Below are positions 33,666 to 42,279 of a stretch of 54,901 bases of DNA, piece after piece (position 1 is the stretch's first letter; every line of letters starts with the position of its first letter). A program made the translations under genes and the position numbers. This DNA is from JAWKTM01 sp041399085 (GTDB taxonomy: Bacteria; Planctomycetota; Planctomycetia; Pirellulales; Pirellulaceae), in assembly GCA_041399085.1 (NCBI GenBank), contig JAWKTM010000050.1:1-54901 (forward strand), read 5' to 3'. The notes below the pieces were generated by a model. The model made no database searches. It saw nothing but the letters and a program-made list of their open reading frames with translations, and was not told the DNA's origin.

Positions 33666-34940
33666 TCAGACTTGAAACAACTTGTTCTCGCGGTTCCAGC
33701 GAATCTTGGCGACCCACACACTGCCGTCACTGCCGTATGGATTGTCGACCGGCAGGATGTGATTGGGTCCCCAAGTTTGCATCCACTCGGCGACGGTGAC
33801 CCAAGTTTCATGGGGGCTGACATCCGTGACGCCGAAATTGCCCAACCGCGCGCCCCGCTCGGGAACCACGATTTGCTCGGTCTCGCGAATCACACATAAT
33901 CGTTCGGGATCGACACGGGCCATGAACAAGGGAGCTCGGTGTCGAAATACATGGTCATTTTTTGCTCCGCGCCGCGTATAGACCAAATAAAGTCCGTCAC
34001 TGTGAGTGACCCAATGCTGTTGGGTGTTATAGTTCCCCAGTTCGCTGCCGTCATCGAACCGCCACGGTTGAATGGTTTGATAGGTTTTTCCATCGTGGCT
34101 GCGAGTCACATAGCCTCGTTGATCATTACGCAGTGTGAGAAAATACTCATCCTGAAATCGAGTCAGCGACGGTTCGTGCAAGCCCCGCGTTTTGTCCTCG
34201 ACCGACAAGACATTGCCGTGTTCCCGGAAGCGGAGTTGATCTCCGTCGAATTCGCAGCGGGCCACCGTCACTCGCGAATTCTGCCCCGGAGGCCGGAAGT
34301 AGATCGGCAATAGTATTGTGCCATCGGCCTCGTCATAACGCTGCACACATCCGGCGCCCGCGTCGTGAAATTCATCGCCGTCGGGCATTGCCAATTTGCG
34401 CCATGACTGCCACTGGTTCGCTTGCGGATCATAGACCGAGTATGCCGTGTGACGCGGACGTGGATGCGTCACCTTCCAGTCCGGCGTATAGACAACCGTG
34501 TGGCCCGTGCCGAGCAGCTTGCCCGAAGCCATATGCCAACGCGGCCAGAAGTCGCTGACCGCCACCGGGCGCTCTTGTCCGTTGATCGATTCGTGGCGCG
34601 GGGCCAGCGCGGCCAGTTCGGCGGGTTCCGTCCACGTTTCTCCCAGGTCATCGGTGCGAAGACCATAAACACCTTTGAAGACGTCGCTACCATCCACATC
34701 CAAGCTGTTCATCGTCATCACAACACGCGTACGTCGCGGATCGCTACCAATCGGAACAATTCCGGCGCGTGGATGCGACCAACAGCGATGGCCGTCGTAG
34801 AATCGCGTGGGAGTTTGTCGCCGCAACGCATAAGGCGGCTCGCCGGCATCGGCGGCCGTGGCGAGCCGCGAGAACTTGGGCCACGACGTGAGGCTGATGC
34901 CACCGACCAATGAAGTTTGTAGAAAATGTCGTCGCTGCAC
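33666..34940 (-). CDS. Exported sialidase/BNR-repeat-like protein
   Basis: 424 aa with a GTG start (34940). MQRRHFLQTSLVGGISL is a twin-arginine export signal. The body is a beta-propeller of the sialidase superfamily: RTDDLGETWTEP and SHDGKTYQTI are BNR/Asp-box-like, and WSHPRAGIVPIG and HEPSLTRFQDEYFLTLRND resemble exo-alpha-sialidase or glycosyl hydrolase family 33-like blades. Catalytic Arg triad and Tyr/Glu cannot be assigned with confidence. It is divergent from the SDR gene at 35083. Confidence 0.83.
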   Translation of the reverse strand: MQRRHFLQTSLVGGISLTSWPKFSRLATAADAGEPPYALRRQTPTRFYDGHRCWSHPRAGIVPIGSDPRRTRVVMTMNSLDVDGSDVFKGVYGLRTDDLGETWTEPAELAALAPRHESINGQERPVAVSDFWPRWHMASGKLLGTGHTVVYTPDWKVTHPRPRHTAYSVYDPQANQWQSWRKLAMPDGDEFHDAGAGCVQRYDEADGTILLPIYFRPPGQNSRVTVARCEFDGDQLRFREHGNVLSVEDKTRGLHEPSLTRFQDEYFLTLRNDQRGYVTRSHDGKTYQTIQPWRFDDGSELGNYNTQQHWVTHSDGLYLVYTRRGAKNDHVFRHRAPLFMARVDPERLCVIRETEQIVVPERGARLGNFGVTDVSPHETWVTVAEWMQTWGPNHILPVDNPYGSDGSVWVAKIRWNRENKLFQV

Positions 34941-35082
34941 GATTCGGGGCCTTTCGTGTAAGAGAGGTTTCGTCGATCGGCATTCGCGCCAGACCGCCTT
35001 TCAAAACGAAACCATCCAAGTTCGGGCGCTTCTAAAATGCGCCTTACGATGATCGCGCGCCAGACCGCGGGAGTAAACGCTG

Positions 35083-35913
35083 ATGAGCAACTTTTCCGAA
35101 ACAAAACCCTCGTCCGCGAAGCGCCGGACGATCGCAGATTTGTTCGATCTGACAGGACGCACGGCGTGGGTGACCGGCGCCTCGGGTTACCTGGGCGCCG
35201 CGTTGGCCGAAGCGCTGTCGGAAGCGGGCGCTCGCGTGGTTGTTTCCAGCCGTCGAATCGAAGCGGCTCGGGAGGCCGCCGAACGCTTGCCCGATCCGCA
35301 GCGCCGCGGGCACTTGGCCGTGGCGATGGACCATCTCGATGAGGTTTCGATCGAAGCCGCCGTGCAAGAGGTGCTGACGCGAACCGAAGGCATCGACATC
35401 TTGGTCAACAACGGCCATGCGGCACTGGGGGCCGATTGGACTTCCGTCACTGGCGAGCAGTTTTCGGATCATCTGCGAAACTTGACCGGCTACTTTCTGC
35501 TGAGCCGGCATGTGCGCGACCAAGCGGTCCAACGCGCCCGGCCGGCCAGCATCGTGTTGCTCGGCTCGATGTACGGCGTGGTCGGTTCCTACCCGGATGC
35601 TTACGCCGGAATTTGCGCGTCCAGTCCCGTGGCCTATCACGCCCTGAAAGGAGGCATCGTCCACATGACTCGGCATTTGGCCGTCTATTGGGCGGGCGAT
35701 CAAGTTCGCGTGAATTGTCTGAGCCCCGGGCCATTTCCGAACCAGGACTCCGCGCCGCCGGAAATGGTCGAACGCTTGATCGAGCGGTCGCCGATGCGTC
35801 GCATGGGAAGTCCCGAGGAATTGAAAGGGGCGGTCGTTTATCTGGCTAGCGACGCCAGCAGCTATGTGACGGGACAGAATCTGATCGTCGACGGCGGTTG
35901 GACGGCTTGGTGA
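35083..35913 (+). CDS. SDR family NAD(P)-dependent oxidoreductase
   Basis: 276 aa. A Rossmann TGASGYLG (TGxxxGxG) near residue 34, NNGHAAL corresponding to the NNAG motif, catalytic Ser in VLLGSMYGVVG, and catalytic Tyr/Lys in YHALKGG are all in place; LSPGPFPNQ and the closing YVTGQNLIVDGGWTAW are typical of classical SDRs. The substrate is unknown; members with this ending often act on sugars or gluconate-like compounds. It is monocistronic between a divergent gene and the SRAP gene. Confidence 0.92.
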   Translation: MSNFSETKPSSAKRRTIADLFDLTGRTAWVTGASGYLGAALAEALSEAGARVVVSSRRIEAAREAAERLPDPQRRGHLAVAMDHLDEVSIEAAVQEVLTRTEGIDILVNNGHAALGADWTSVTGEQFSDHLRNLTGYFLLSRHVRDQAVQRARPASIVLLGSMYGVVGSYPDAYAGICASSPVAYHALKGGIVHMTRHLAVYWAGDQVRVNCLSPGPFPNQDSAPPEMVERLIERSPMRRMGSPEELKGAVVYLASDASSYVTGQNLIVDGGWTAW

Positions 35914-36030
35914 GCCGGCTTGGTGAAACGCATGGCTAGAACCGCTTGGTGATACAACTCGGTAAAGTCCGCGGGCCGAGCGACAGAGCGGCTTGCTGAC
36001 CGATTCGCGGCTCGCCCCTACAATACGGCC

Positions 36031-36711
36031 ATGTGTGGTCGCTTTACGTTACGAACGCCGTTGAACTTGCTGGTCGAGCAATTGATGCTCGACTTCGCGC
36101 TGGGCGAATTGCCGCCGCGATACAACATCGCGCCGACGCAACCAGCGGCCGTCGTGCGTCAGGCAGACGACGGACAACGCCGGATGGACTTTCTTCGTTG
36201 GGGGCTGGTTCCTTCGTGGGCGAAGGACATGGCGATCGGCAATCGGCTGATCAACGCCCGCGCCGAAACCGTGGCGGAAAAACCCGCGTTTCGAGCGGCC
36301 TTCAAGCGACGACGCTGTTTGGTGCCGACCGACGGCTATTTTGAATGGCAAGCTCAAGGCAAAGCCAAGCAGCCTTATCTGATCGAGATGCAAGATGGCG
36401 AGCCGTTCGCATTCGCGGGCCTGTGGGAAAGCTGGCAAGCGCCCGACGGTTCGCCGCTGGAGACCTTCACGCTGATCACGACCGACGCCAACGAAACGAC
36501 GCGTCCGATCCACGATCGCATGCCAGTGATCCTGTCGCCCGAGGCTCATGCGATGTGGTTGGACGGCGATTTTGAAGCTCGCCAACCGCTGTTGGATCTG
36601 TTGGTTCCATTTGAAGCCGAGCCGATGCGAACGACGCCGGTCAGCCGTCACGTGAACAACCCACGTAACGACGATCCTGAATGCGTCGCCGTGCAAAAGG
36701 AGCTGTTTTGA
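36031..36711 (+). CDS. SOS response-associated peptidase (SRAP/HMCES family, YedK-like)
   Basis: 226 aa starting MCGRFTL, so Cys2 is exposed once the initiator Met is removed. This Cys forms a thiazolidine crosslink with abasic sites in single-stranded DNA. Other family residues are seen in YNIAPTQPAAVVR, WGLVPSWAKD, NARAETVAEKPAFR, DGYFEWQ and the conserved HDRMPVIL. The last bases form TTGA, shared with the start of the next gene. No LexA box could be recognised. Confidence 0.95.
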   Translation: MCGRFTLRTPLNLLVEQLMLDFALGELPPRYNIAPTQPAAVVRQADDGQRRMDFLRWGLVPSWAKDMAIGNRLINARAETVAEKPAFRAAFKRRRCLVPTDGYFEWQAQGKAKQPYLIEMQDGEPFAFAGLWESWQAPDGSPLETFTLITTDANETTRPIHDRMPVILSPEAHAMWLDGDFEARQPLLDLLVPFEAEPMRTTPVSRHVNNPRNDDPECVAVQKELF

Positions 36712-38474
36712 GATCCGCCGTGAAGTCTTCTTGCTCGCATCCGTCGCCGCGTTGGTTTTGCCGCGCCACATTGTTTTTCATGGCCGCGTTGCCGGTGGCA
36801 TACGCCGGTTGTCAACCAACGGCCTTGCCGACTGCACCGGGGCCGGTGGCCGATCGCGTTGACGTGCCGCCCGCGCCGGCCGAACAGACCTTCGATCGTT
36901 CCAAGTCGGTTCCGTTTGCGTTGCCAGAGCAACCAGACGACGAGCTTCCTTTCTCGCCAATGGACTCGACAACGTTGCAGTTTGGGGAGCCGCAGCGGGC
37001 AACGATGAATCTGCGCGACTACGCGCCACGAGCTTTTAAGCTGGATGTTCCCGAGGACACCGTCGCGGTGCTGTTCGAAGTACGCGGAGCGCCTTGCACG
37101 CTGGATCTGTTGGCGCGGCTTGGCGAACCGGTGGACGACGTGAGTCCGCCGGATTACTACAACTACGGTGAAGAAAATCGGCTGATGGTGTCGCGTATGT
37201 CCGAAGTTCCGCTGGAGTCGGGCGAGCTGTATCTGAGCGTCGAGTACCCACTGGATTCACCGCCCGTTTTCGCCGCGAGGCCGCTGGAGTTATTCGACTA
37301 CGAAATCGAGGCGACGGTGATTTCGACTCGGGTCGATGGTCAGTTGAAGGCCGGCGAACCGATGCGAGGAACCTTGACCAAAGCGACCGGCGGCTTTCGG
37401 AGCTACACGATCAACGTGCCCGCCGATGTCGACGCGGTACGATTCGACCTGGATCAGGTGGAAGGCGATCTGAACCTATGGGCAAAGTTCGACGCGCCGA
37501 TGATCTCTTCGCTGGATGCCGACATCTTGGTAGCCAGCTTGGCCGGACGCGAGACTTTGATCTTGGATGCGAAGTCCGATCCGCCGTTACGGCCAGGCCG
37601 CTGGTATTTAAATGTGTCGGAGTTGGATGCCTGGGACGATACTCCGTTCGTGTTGCATACCAGCTTCGGCCACGATCCGCCGGCCGAATTGTTGGCCATT
37701 CCAAAGATGGGCGACGAAGCCGACTCGCCGCTGCGCACCGCGGTCCACGCCACGGTCGAATTGTCGTCGGGGAACTATGCCGGAACTGGCGTACTCGTTT
37801 CACCGAACGGTTTGCTGTTGTCGAATCATCATGTGGTGCTAGACGCGGTTGAAGCGGACAAGTTGTTGTACGGCGACGCTTGGGCGATGCAGTCGGATGC
37901 GGGGCCGTCCGCAACGGATTCAACCAACTCCGCAACGGTGGAACGAGATCAAGCCGAATCAAACAACCGACTCGATCTCGTCGTGGTCGCGGCCACGATC
38001 GATCCTCGCCAGCCGCCGGTCGAGCTGTTCCGCGCTCGCGTGTTGGATACTCGCGAGCAAGACGATCTAGCGCTGCTACAAATTACGAGCGGCTTCTATG
38101 GCCAGCCGCTGCCCGACGATTATCGCTTTCCCTACGTGCCATTCGCGGAAGCACCCGCGCCTCGGATTGGCGACGCGATGACCGTCGTCGGTTTTCCATC
38201 GGTCGGCGGTCTTTCCAGCCGCCCGCCCGTGACAATCACGCGCGGCATCCTCAGCGGTTTCAGCACACCCACGATCTACAAAACCGATGCGGCCATCATG
38301 GGCGGCAACAGCGGCGGCGCGGCGTTGGACGATGGCGGCAAGTTAATCGGACTGCCCGCAATGGTGGTCGAAGAAGGCGACTCGCGTCCGGGTTTTCTGG
38401 GATTCGTCATCAGCACGCAAGCGATTCCCGACGAATGGAGCGACAAAATTCGCGAGGCAATTGCGGCGGAGTAG
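36708..38474 (+). CDS. Lipoprotein trypsin-like serine protease
   Basis: About 588 aa if translation begins at the TTG (36708), which overlaps the upstream stop as TTGA and has AAAGGAG seven bases before it; the ATG at 36681 is also in frame. The signal peptide FFMAALPVAYAGCQP ends in a lipobox-like AYAGC, so the protein is probably lipid-anchored. Two beta-rich, pre-peptidase C-like regions (about 60-200 and 210-330) precede a chymotrypsin-fold domain with His in LLSNHHVVL (about 373), Asp in EQDDLALLQ (about 450) and Ser in GGNSGGAALDD (about 532). It resembles DegP-like proteases without PDZ. Coupling to the SRAP gene may be only positional. Confidence 0.9.
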   Translation: MRSAVKSSCSHPSPRWFCRATLFFMAALPVAYAGCQPTALPTAPGPVADRVDVPPAPAEQTFDRSKSVPFALPEQPDDELPFSPMDSTTLQFGEPQRATMNLRDYAPRAFKLDVPEDTVAVLFEVRGAPCTLDLLARLGEPVDDVSPPDYYNYGEENRLMVSRMSEVPLESGELYLSVEYPLDSPPVFAARPLELFDYEIEATVISTRVDGQLKAGEPMRGTLTKATGGFRSYTINVPADVDAVRFDLDQVEGDLNLWAKFDAPMISSLDADILVASLAGRETLILDAKSDPPLRPGRWYLNVSELDAWDDTPFVLHTSFGHDPPAELLAIPKMGDEADSPLRTAVHATVELSSGNYAGTGVLVSPNGLLLSNHHVVLDAVEADKLLYGDAWAMQSDAGPSATDSTNSATVERDQAESNNRLDLVVVAATIDPRQPPVELFRARVLDTREQDDLALLQITSGFYGQPLPDDYRFPYVPFAEAPAPRIGDAMTVVGFPSVGGLSSRPPVTITRGILSGFSTPTIYKTDAAIMGGNSGGAALDDGGKLIGLPAMVVEEGDSRPGFLGFVISTQAIPDEWSDKIREAIAAE

Positions 38475-38698
38475 GGATCCGCCGAGCAAACAGGCCGCTC
38501 GCCCAGAAGCAAACAGATAAAGGTTTCGTTAAATCCAGGTGTCGATCGACGATTATCTGGAGTTCCGTGAGCGACACAGGGAAAATGAATGAACGAATAC
38601 CCAGCCTCAAATTCTCACAAAACCATATTTCACGTGCAACATGAGACTGGCACGATACCAACCTATCATTGGTATGAATCGTAATACCAACCGAACGT

Positions 38699-39091
38699 AT
38701 GAAAATCCCACAGTCAAGTCCTCGCGCCCAAGGAACCAACGCCGTGCCTGAACCATCCGTAGTGTTGGCTCGACTAATGACCACGATCGAAGATCGCAAG
38801 CGGGAGATGCCCGACCATTCCTACACGACCAAATTGTTTCGCGGGGGCGTGCCGAAGATCGGCTCGAAGGTCGCCGAAGAGGCCGCTGAGGTGGTCGAAG
38901 CAGCGGGCGAGCCGGGTGAAGACGGTCGGCAACATACGATTCGCGAAGCGGCCGACGTGTTGTATCACTTATTCGTATTGTTGGCTCACCGCGATATCCA
39001 ACTGGAAGAAGTCGAGGCCGAACTGGCGCGTCGCGAAGGCATCTCGGGACTCGACGAAAAAGCGGCTCGCCAGCAGACATCGGATTCCTAA
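38699..39091 (+). CDS. hisE: Phosphoribosyl-ATP diphosphatase
   Basis: 130 aa. The HisE core is clear: VLARLMTTIEDRKRE, SYTTKLFRGGVPKIGSKVAEEAAEVVEAAGE and the metal-binding EAADVLYHLFVLLAHRDIQLEEVEAEL. It hydrolyses PR-ATP to PR-AMP in histidine synthesis. The start is uncertain: the ATG at 38699 adds about 20 residues compared with typical HisE, and a GTG at 38741 is possible. hisG follows after 35 bp, so both enzymes of the first two pathway steps are probably cotranscribed, while the other his genes are not in this window. Confidence 0.92.
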   Translation: MKIPQSSPRAQGTNAVPEPSVVLARLMTTIEDRKREMPDHSYTTKLFRGGVPKIGSKVAEEAAEVVEAAGEPGEDGRQHTIREAADVLYHLFVLLAHRDIQLEEVEAELARREGISGLDEKAARQQTSDS

Positions 39092-39126
39092 ATCCCCCGG
39101 CCCACTCGGCCACGGAAAGCAAACTC

Positions 39127-39978
39127 ATGGAAAACCTACGTATTGGCGTGCCCAGCAAAGGGCGATTGTCGGAACTGGCGGGCGAACTGCTCAAACAAGC
39201 CGGTTTGAATTTCCGACGCCAGGAACGCAGCCTGTTCGCCCGCGTTGGCGAATTGCCGGTCGACATCACGTTTCTACGGACCGAGGACATTCCCGTCTTG
39301 TGTGCCGAAGGGGCGATCGACTTGGGCATCACCGGCAGCGATTTGATTCAGGAAGCGGGCGTCGAGGTGATCGAGCGCTTGTCGCTCGGCGTGGGCCGGT
39401 GCCGGCTGTCGGTTTGCGTGCCCGAGGACGCTCCGATCGAGTCGGCCGAACAACTGGATGGCCATCGCGTCGCGACGAGTTTTACGCGGGTGACCGAGCG
39501 GTTCTTCGCCAGCCGCCAAGCGAACATTCATCTCGTGCCGCTCTCCGGTTCCGTCGAAATCATGATCGCTTTGGGCGTAGCCGACGCGATCGTCGATTTG
39601 ATCGAAACGGGAAGCACGCTGGCCGCCAATCGTTTGCGAGTGCTCGAAGACATCGGCCGCTACGAAACCGTGTTGATCCAGAATCGGGAGCAGCGTTTTT
39701 CAGAAACGGCCGATCGCGTGGTGCGACGATTGGAGGGCGTGGTGATCGCGCGAGCTTACTCGTTGTTGGAATACAACATCCCGCGAATCAAACTGGCGGA
39801 AGCGGAGCGAATCACGCCCGGTTATAATTCTCCGACCGTGAACGCTTTGGAGGATCCCGCATGGTGCGCCGTTCAGGTGATGGTCGAACGCAAGAATGTG
39901 ATTGATGTGATGGAGCGTTTGGAAGCCATCGGCGCGTCGGCGATTTTGGAGACGCAGATTACCAACTGCCGGTTGTGA
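39127..39978 (+). CDS. hisG: ATP phosphoribosyltransferase
   Basis: 283 aa, the long (HisZ-independent) form. GVPSKGRL at the N-terminus, LRTEDIPVLCAEGAIDLGITGSDLI, and VPLSGSVEIMIALGVADAIVDLIETGSTLAANRL carry the phosphate-binding loop and PRPP site. The C-terminal part from about 205 (YSLLEYNIPRIKLAEAERITPGYNSPTVNAL, then VVERKNVIDVMERLEAIGASAIL) is the ACT-like regulatory domain that binds histidine for feedback inhibition. It lies 35 bp after hisE and 10 bp before the DUF1501 gene, an odd operon partner. Confidence 0.96.
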   Translation: MENLRIGVPSKGRLSELAGELLKQAGLNFRRQERSLFARVGELPVDITFLRTEDIPVLCAEGAIDLGITGSDLIQEAGVEVIERLSLGVGRCRLSVCVPEDAPIESAEQLDGHRVATSFTRVTERFFASRQANIHLVPLSGSVEIMIALGVADAIVDLIETGSTLAANRLRVLEDIGRYETVLIQNREQRFSETADRVVRRLEGVVIARAYSLLEYNIPRIKLAEAERITPGYNSPTVNALEDPAWCAVQVMVERKNVIDVMERLEAIGASAILETQITNCRL

Positions 39979-39988
39979 GGTGGATTGT

Positions 39989-41449
39989 ATGTCCAAGTCC
40001 CACGCACGACGCGATTCACTTTGCGGGCAACACCGGCGGCTGCGCGCGTTGTCTCGCCGCGAGTTGCTGCGAGCCGGTGGGCTGAGCCTGTTCGGGCTTT
40101 CCGCCGCTGATCTATTGGCCGGCCATTCGACGGTCCAACGAGTTTCCGCGGCCGAGCTTGCTTCGCAGCAGGGACGTGGCTTCGGCCAGGCCAAAGCCTG
40201 TATTCTGTTGTTCATGTGGGGCGGTCCCGCCCATCAAGATACGTGGGACATGAAGCCTGATGCGCCGGCGGAAATTCGTGGTGAGTTTCAGTCGATCGAC
40301 ACCAACGTGCCGGGCGTGCGGATTTGTGAGCATTTTCCGCAACTGGCTCAACGCATTGACCGGCTGACCATCGTCCGCTCGATGACGCACACAAACGTCG
40401 ACCATACGCCGAGCACCCACTATCTGCTGACGGGTGAACCGCCGCCACCAATCAACGACATTCGCGCGCAGTGGCCACACATGGGTTCGGTACTCGCGCG
40501 ATTGGGACGCGGAGAAGGTCCGCTGCCGCCGTTCGTGTCGATGCGGCCGAAGTTGGAGAACACGGTGCCACGGTTTGTCGAACAGAGCCAAGGCCAATTC
40601 GCTGGCTGGCTCGGCCCCATCCACGATCCCATGACAATCGACGCCGACCCCAGTCGCGACGACTATCGCGTCGGCGATTTCCAGCTTCAGCCGGAGTTGT
40701 CCGTGGGGCGACTGGCCGAGCGGCGTGAATTGCGTGAGCAATTGAATCAGCGTTTGAACGCGGCGGCTCCCATGTTCGAGACGCAGGCGGCTCACATGCG
40801 GCGGGCGTTCGAGCTGCTCACATCGGCATCGGCGGGCGATCAACGCGACGCGTTCAATCTGACTCAGGAATCGGACGAACTCCGCGATCGCTACGGCCGC
40901 AACCCGCACGGGCAATCGGTGCTGCAAGCGCGCCGGCTGATCGAACGCGGCGTGCCGTTGGTCACCGTGTTCTGGCCGAACGATGGCATCAAGAATGTGA
41001 GCGTCTATTGGGACACGCACAGCCGAAACTTCGTGGACTTGAAAGAACGCTTGATGCCGCCGGCCGATCAAGCGTTCTCCGCGCTGCTGGATGATTTGCA
41101 ACAGCGGGGAATGCTGGACGATACGTTGGTCGTCTGGACCGGCGAGTTTGGGCGCACGCCGAAAGTCGGCCAACGAAACAGCGACGCCGGCGCGGGCCGC
41201 GATGGCCGCGATCATTGGCCGGGATGTTTTACCAGCGTCCTGGCGGGTGGCGGAGTTCGCGGCGGATTCGTCTACGGCAAGTCCGATCGTCATGCGGCCT
41301 ATCCGTCCGAAAATCCGGTCCAACCGCGCGATCTGATCGCCACGATCTACCATCTGTTGGGAGTCCCGGCGGGGCTCTCGTTACTCGATACGGGCGAGCG
41401 GCCTCACTATGTTCGTCCTGGGACGGCCATCATGGACCTGATCGCCTGA
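39989..41449 (+). CDS. DUF1501 family protein (Tat-exported), second copy
   Basis: 486 aa from the ATG at 39989, behind GAGGTGG; a GTG at 39980 is also in frame. SRRELLRAGGLSLFGLSAADLL is a twin-arginine signal. Family motifs: CILLFMWGGPAHQDTWDMKPDAPAEIRGEF near the N-terminus, VDHTPSTHYLLTGEPPP, WDTHSRNFVDLKERLMP, DDTLVVWTGEFGRTPKV, RDHWPGCFTSVLAGGG. This is the classical full-length planctomycete DUF1501, unlike the shorter divergent one at 27383. No DUF1549/1553 partner lies next to it; it follows hisG by only 10 bp. Confidence 0.95.
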   Translation: MSKSHARRDSLCGQHRRLRALSRRELLRAGGLSLFGLSAADLLAGHSTVQRVSAAELASQQGRGFGQAKACILLFMWGGPAHQDTWDMKPDAPAEIRGEFQSIDTNVPGVRICEHFPQLAQRIDRLTIVRSMTHTNVDHTPSTHYLLTGEPPPPINDIRAQWPHMGSVLARLGRGEGPLPPFVSMRPKLENTVPRFVEQSQGQFAGWLGPIHDPMTIDADPSRDDYRVGDFQLQPELSVGRLAERRELREQLNQRLNAAAPMFETQAAHMRRAFELLTSASAGDQRDAFNLTQESDELRDRYGRNPHGQSVLQARRLIERGVPLVTVFWPNDGIKNVSVYWDTHSRNFVDLKERLMPPADQAFSALLDDLQQRGMLDDTLVVWTGEFGRTPKVGQRNSDAGAGRDGRDHWPGCFTSVLAGGGVRGGFVYGKSDRHAAYPSENPVQPRDLIATIYHLLGVPAGLSLLDTGERPHYVRPGTAIMDLIA

Positions 41450-41646
41450 AATATCGATAATCGGCCAACGAATGTCTCATCCGCGCGTCGCCATGCTCCA
41501 CATGGTGTGAGTCTGCTCCCGAAGTCATTGCGTGGGACACGTTTCTAATAAGCGGTGTCGGGCTCCGTCTCGCATTGCCGTCTTATACTTGTGTGGCCTT
41601 CCTTCGCACCTGTGCAACTTTGGGAAAATGACCACAAACACCTAGT

Positions 41647-41766
41647 CTTAGGCGACCGGCAGATAAAAAAATACCAGCACGCGGCGCAAGCAAGTGAATT
41701 CGCCGACACACTCGCTCGCGCGTCGTGCTTGTGTTTCGGTATATTCTCATCTGCCGGTCGCCTTAC
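41647..41766. repeat. MITE-like inverted-repeat element, copy B
   Basis: The 120 bp element has 29 bp ends in inverted orientation: 41647-41675 (CTTAGGCGACCGGCAGAT...AATACC) and 41738-41766 (GGTAT..TCATCTGCCGGTCGCCTTA). The interior halves also pair imperfectly (AGCACG...GCGC against its complement near 41715-41729), so the whole element can fold as one long hairpin. Its right end matches copy A at 19839-19861 in 22 of 23 bases. It ends 15 bp before the start of a small membrane protein gene. Confidence 0.75.
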
Positions 41767-41781
41767 GCAGGAGACACGGAT

Positions 41782-41970
41782 ATGAGTTCATCCAAGAAGA
41801 AGTTTTGGAAACCGTTGGGGAGCATCGCGATGATGATCGGCATCGCGGGGCTCGTTTATGCCGCCTTTGCCGGCTTTCACGATCGTCATGAACCGTTGAT
41901 TGGGGTGTTCTTAGCACTGGTCGCGATTCCCGCCGCGCTGGGATACTTTATGTGGCAAGGACAAGCGTGA
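41782..41970 (+). CDS. Small membrane protein
   Basis: 62 aa with a good AGGAG ten bases before the ATG. Basic N-terminus (SSSKKKFWKPLG), then two membrane segments (IAMMIGIAGLVYAAFAGF and IGVFLALVAIPAALGYFMW). After its TGA the same frame stays open for another 50 codons and encodes further hydrophobic residues (see 42004), so it may be half of a 113-residue protein with an in-frame stop. Its ribosome binding site starts just beyond the hairpin element. Confidence 0.7.
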   Translation: MSSSKKKFWKPLGSIAMMIGIAGLVYAAFAGFHDRHEPLIGVFLALVAIPAALGYFMWQGQA

Positions 41971-42003
41971 GCGACGTGGACGCTGCGAGCCGCTTTGGCC
42001 GCG

Positions 42004-42123
42004 ATGTTGGCCATCGGTGGCCTGCTCGACCTCTACGTCGGACTGGACGTGTTCTCCTTTCCCGCGCTAGCGATTCCGCTCATCGGCGGAACGATTGCCT
42101 GGCTGGGACTCTCTTTTGCTTGA
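42004..42123 (+). CDS. Possible second half of the small membrane protein
   Basis: 39 codons from an ATG, in the same frame as the preceding gene and beyond its TGA. MLAIGGLLDLYVGLDVF and ALAIPLIGGTIAWLGLSFA are two further membrane segments. No ribosome binding site is seen at this ATG, which argues that the TGA at 41968-41970 interrupts one four-helix protein, either by mutation or by sequence error. A separate small protein cannot be excluded. Confidence 0.4.
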   Translation: MLAIGGLLDLYVGLDVFSFPALAIPLIGGTIAWLGLSFA

Positions 42124-42279
42124 AGCTCGGCGACCGATCTGTCTTCGGCGGCGCTTCGGATCGCGGAGCGGCAAGTTATACTCGGGCCGTGCCCACTGGA
42201 TACCGCGCCCGTCGTGCGGGCCATTGAGTGCAACCGAGTGTCACACCTTGCCCCGCTTCCCGACGACGCTGGAGCCAAC

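Noticed and set aside
40112..41353. 413-codon minus-strand frame
   Set aside because: Antisense shadow of the DUF1501 gene, produced by high-GC codon use.
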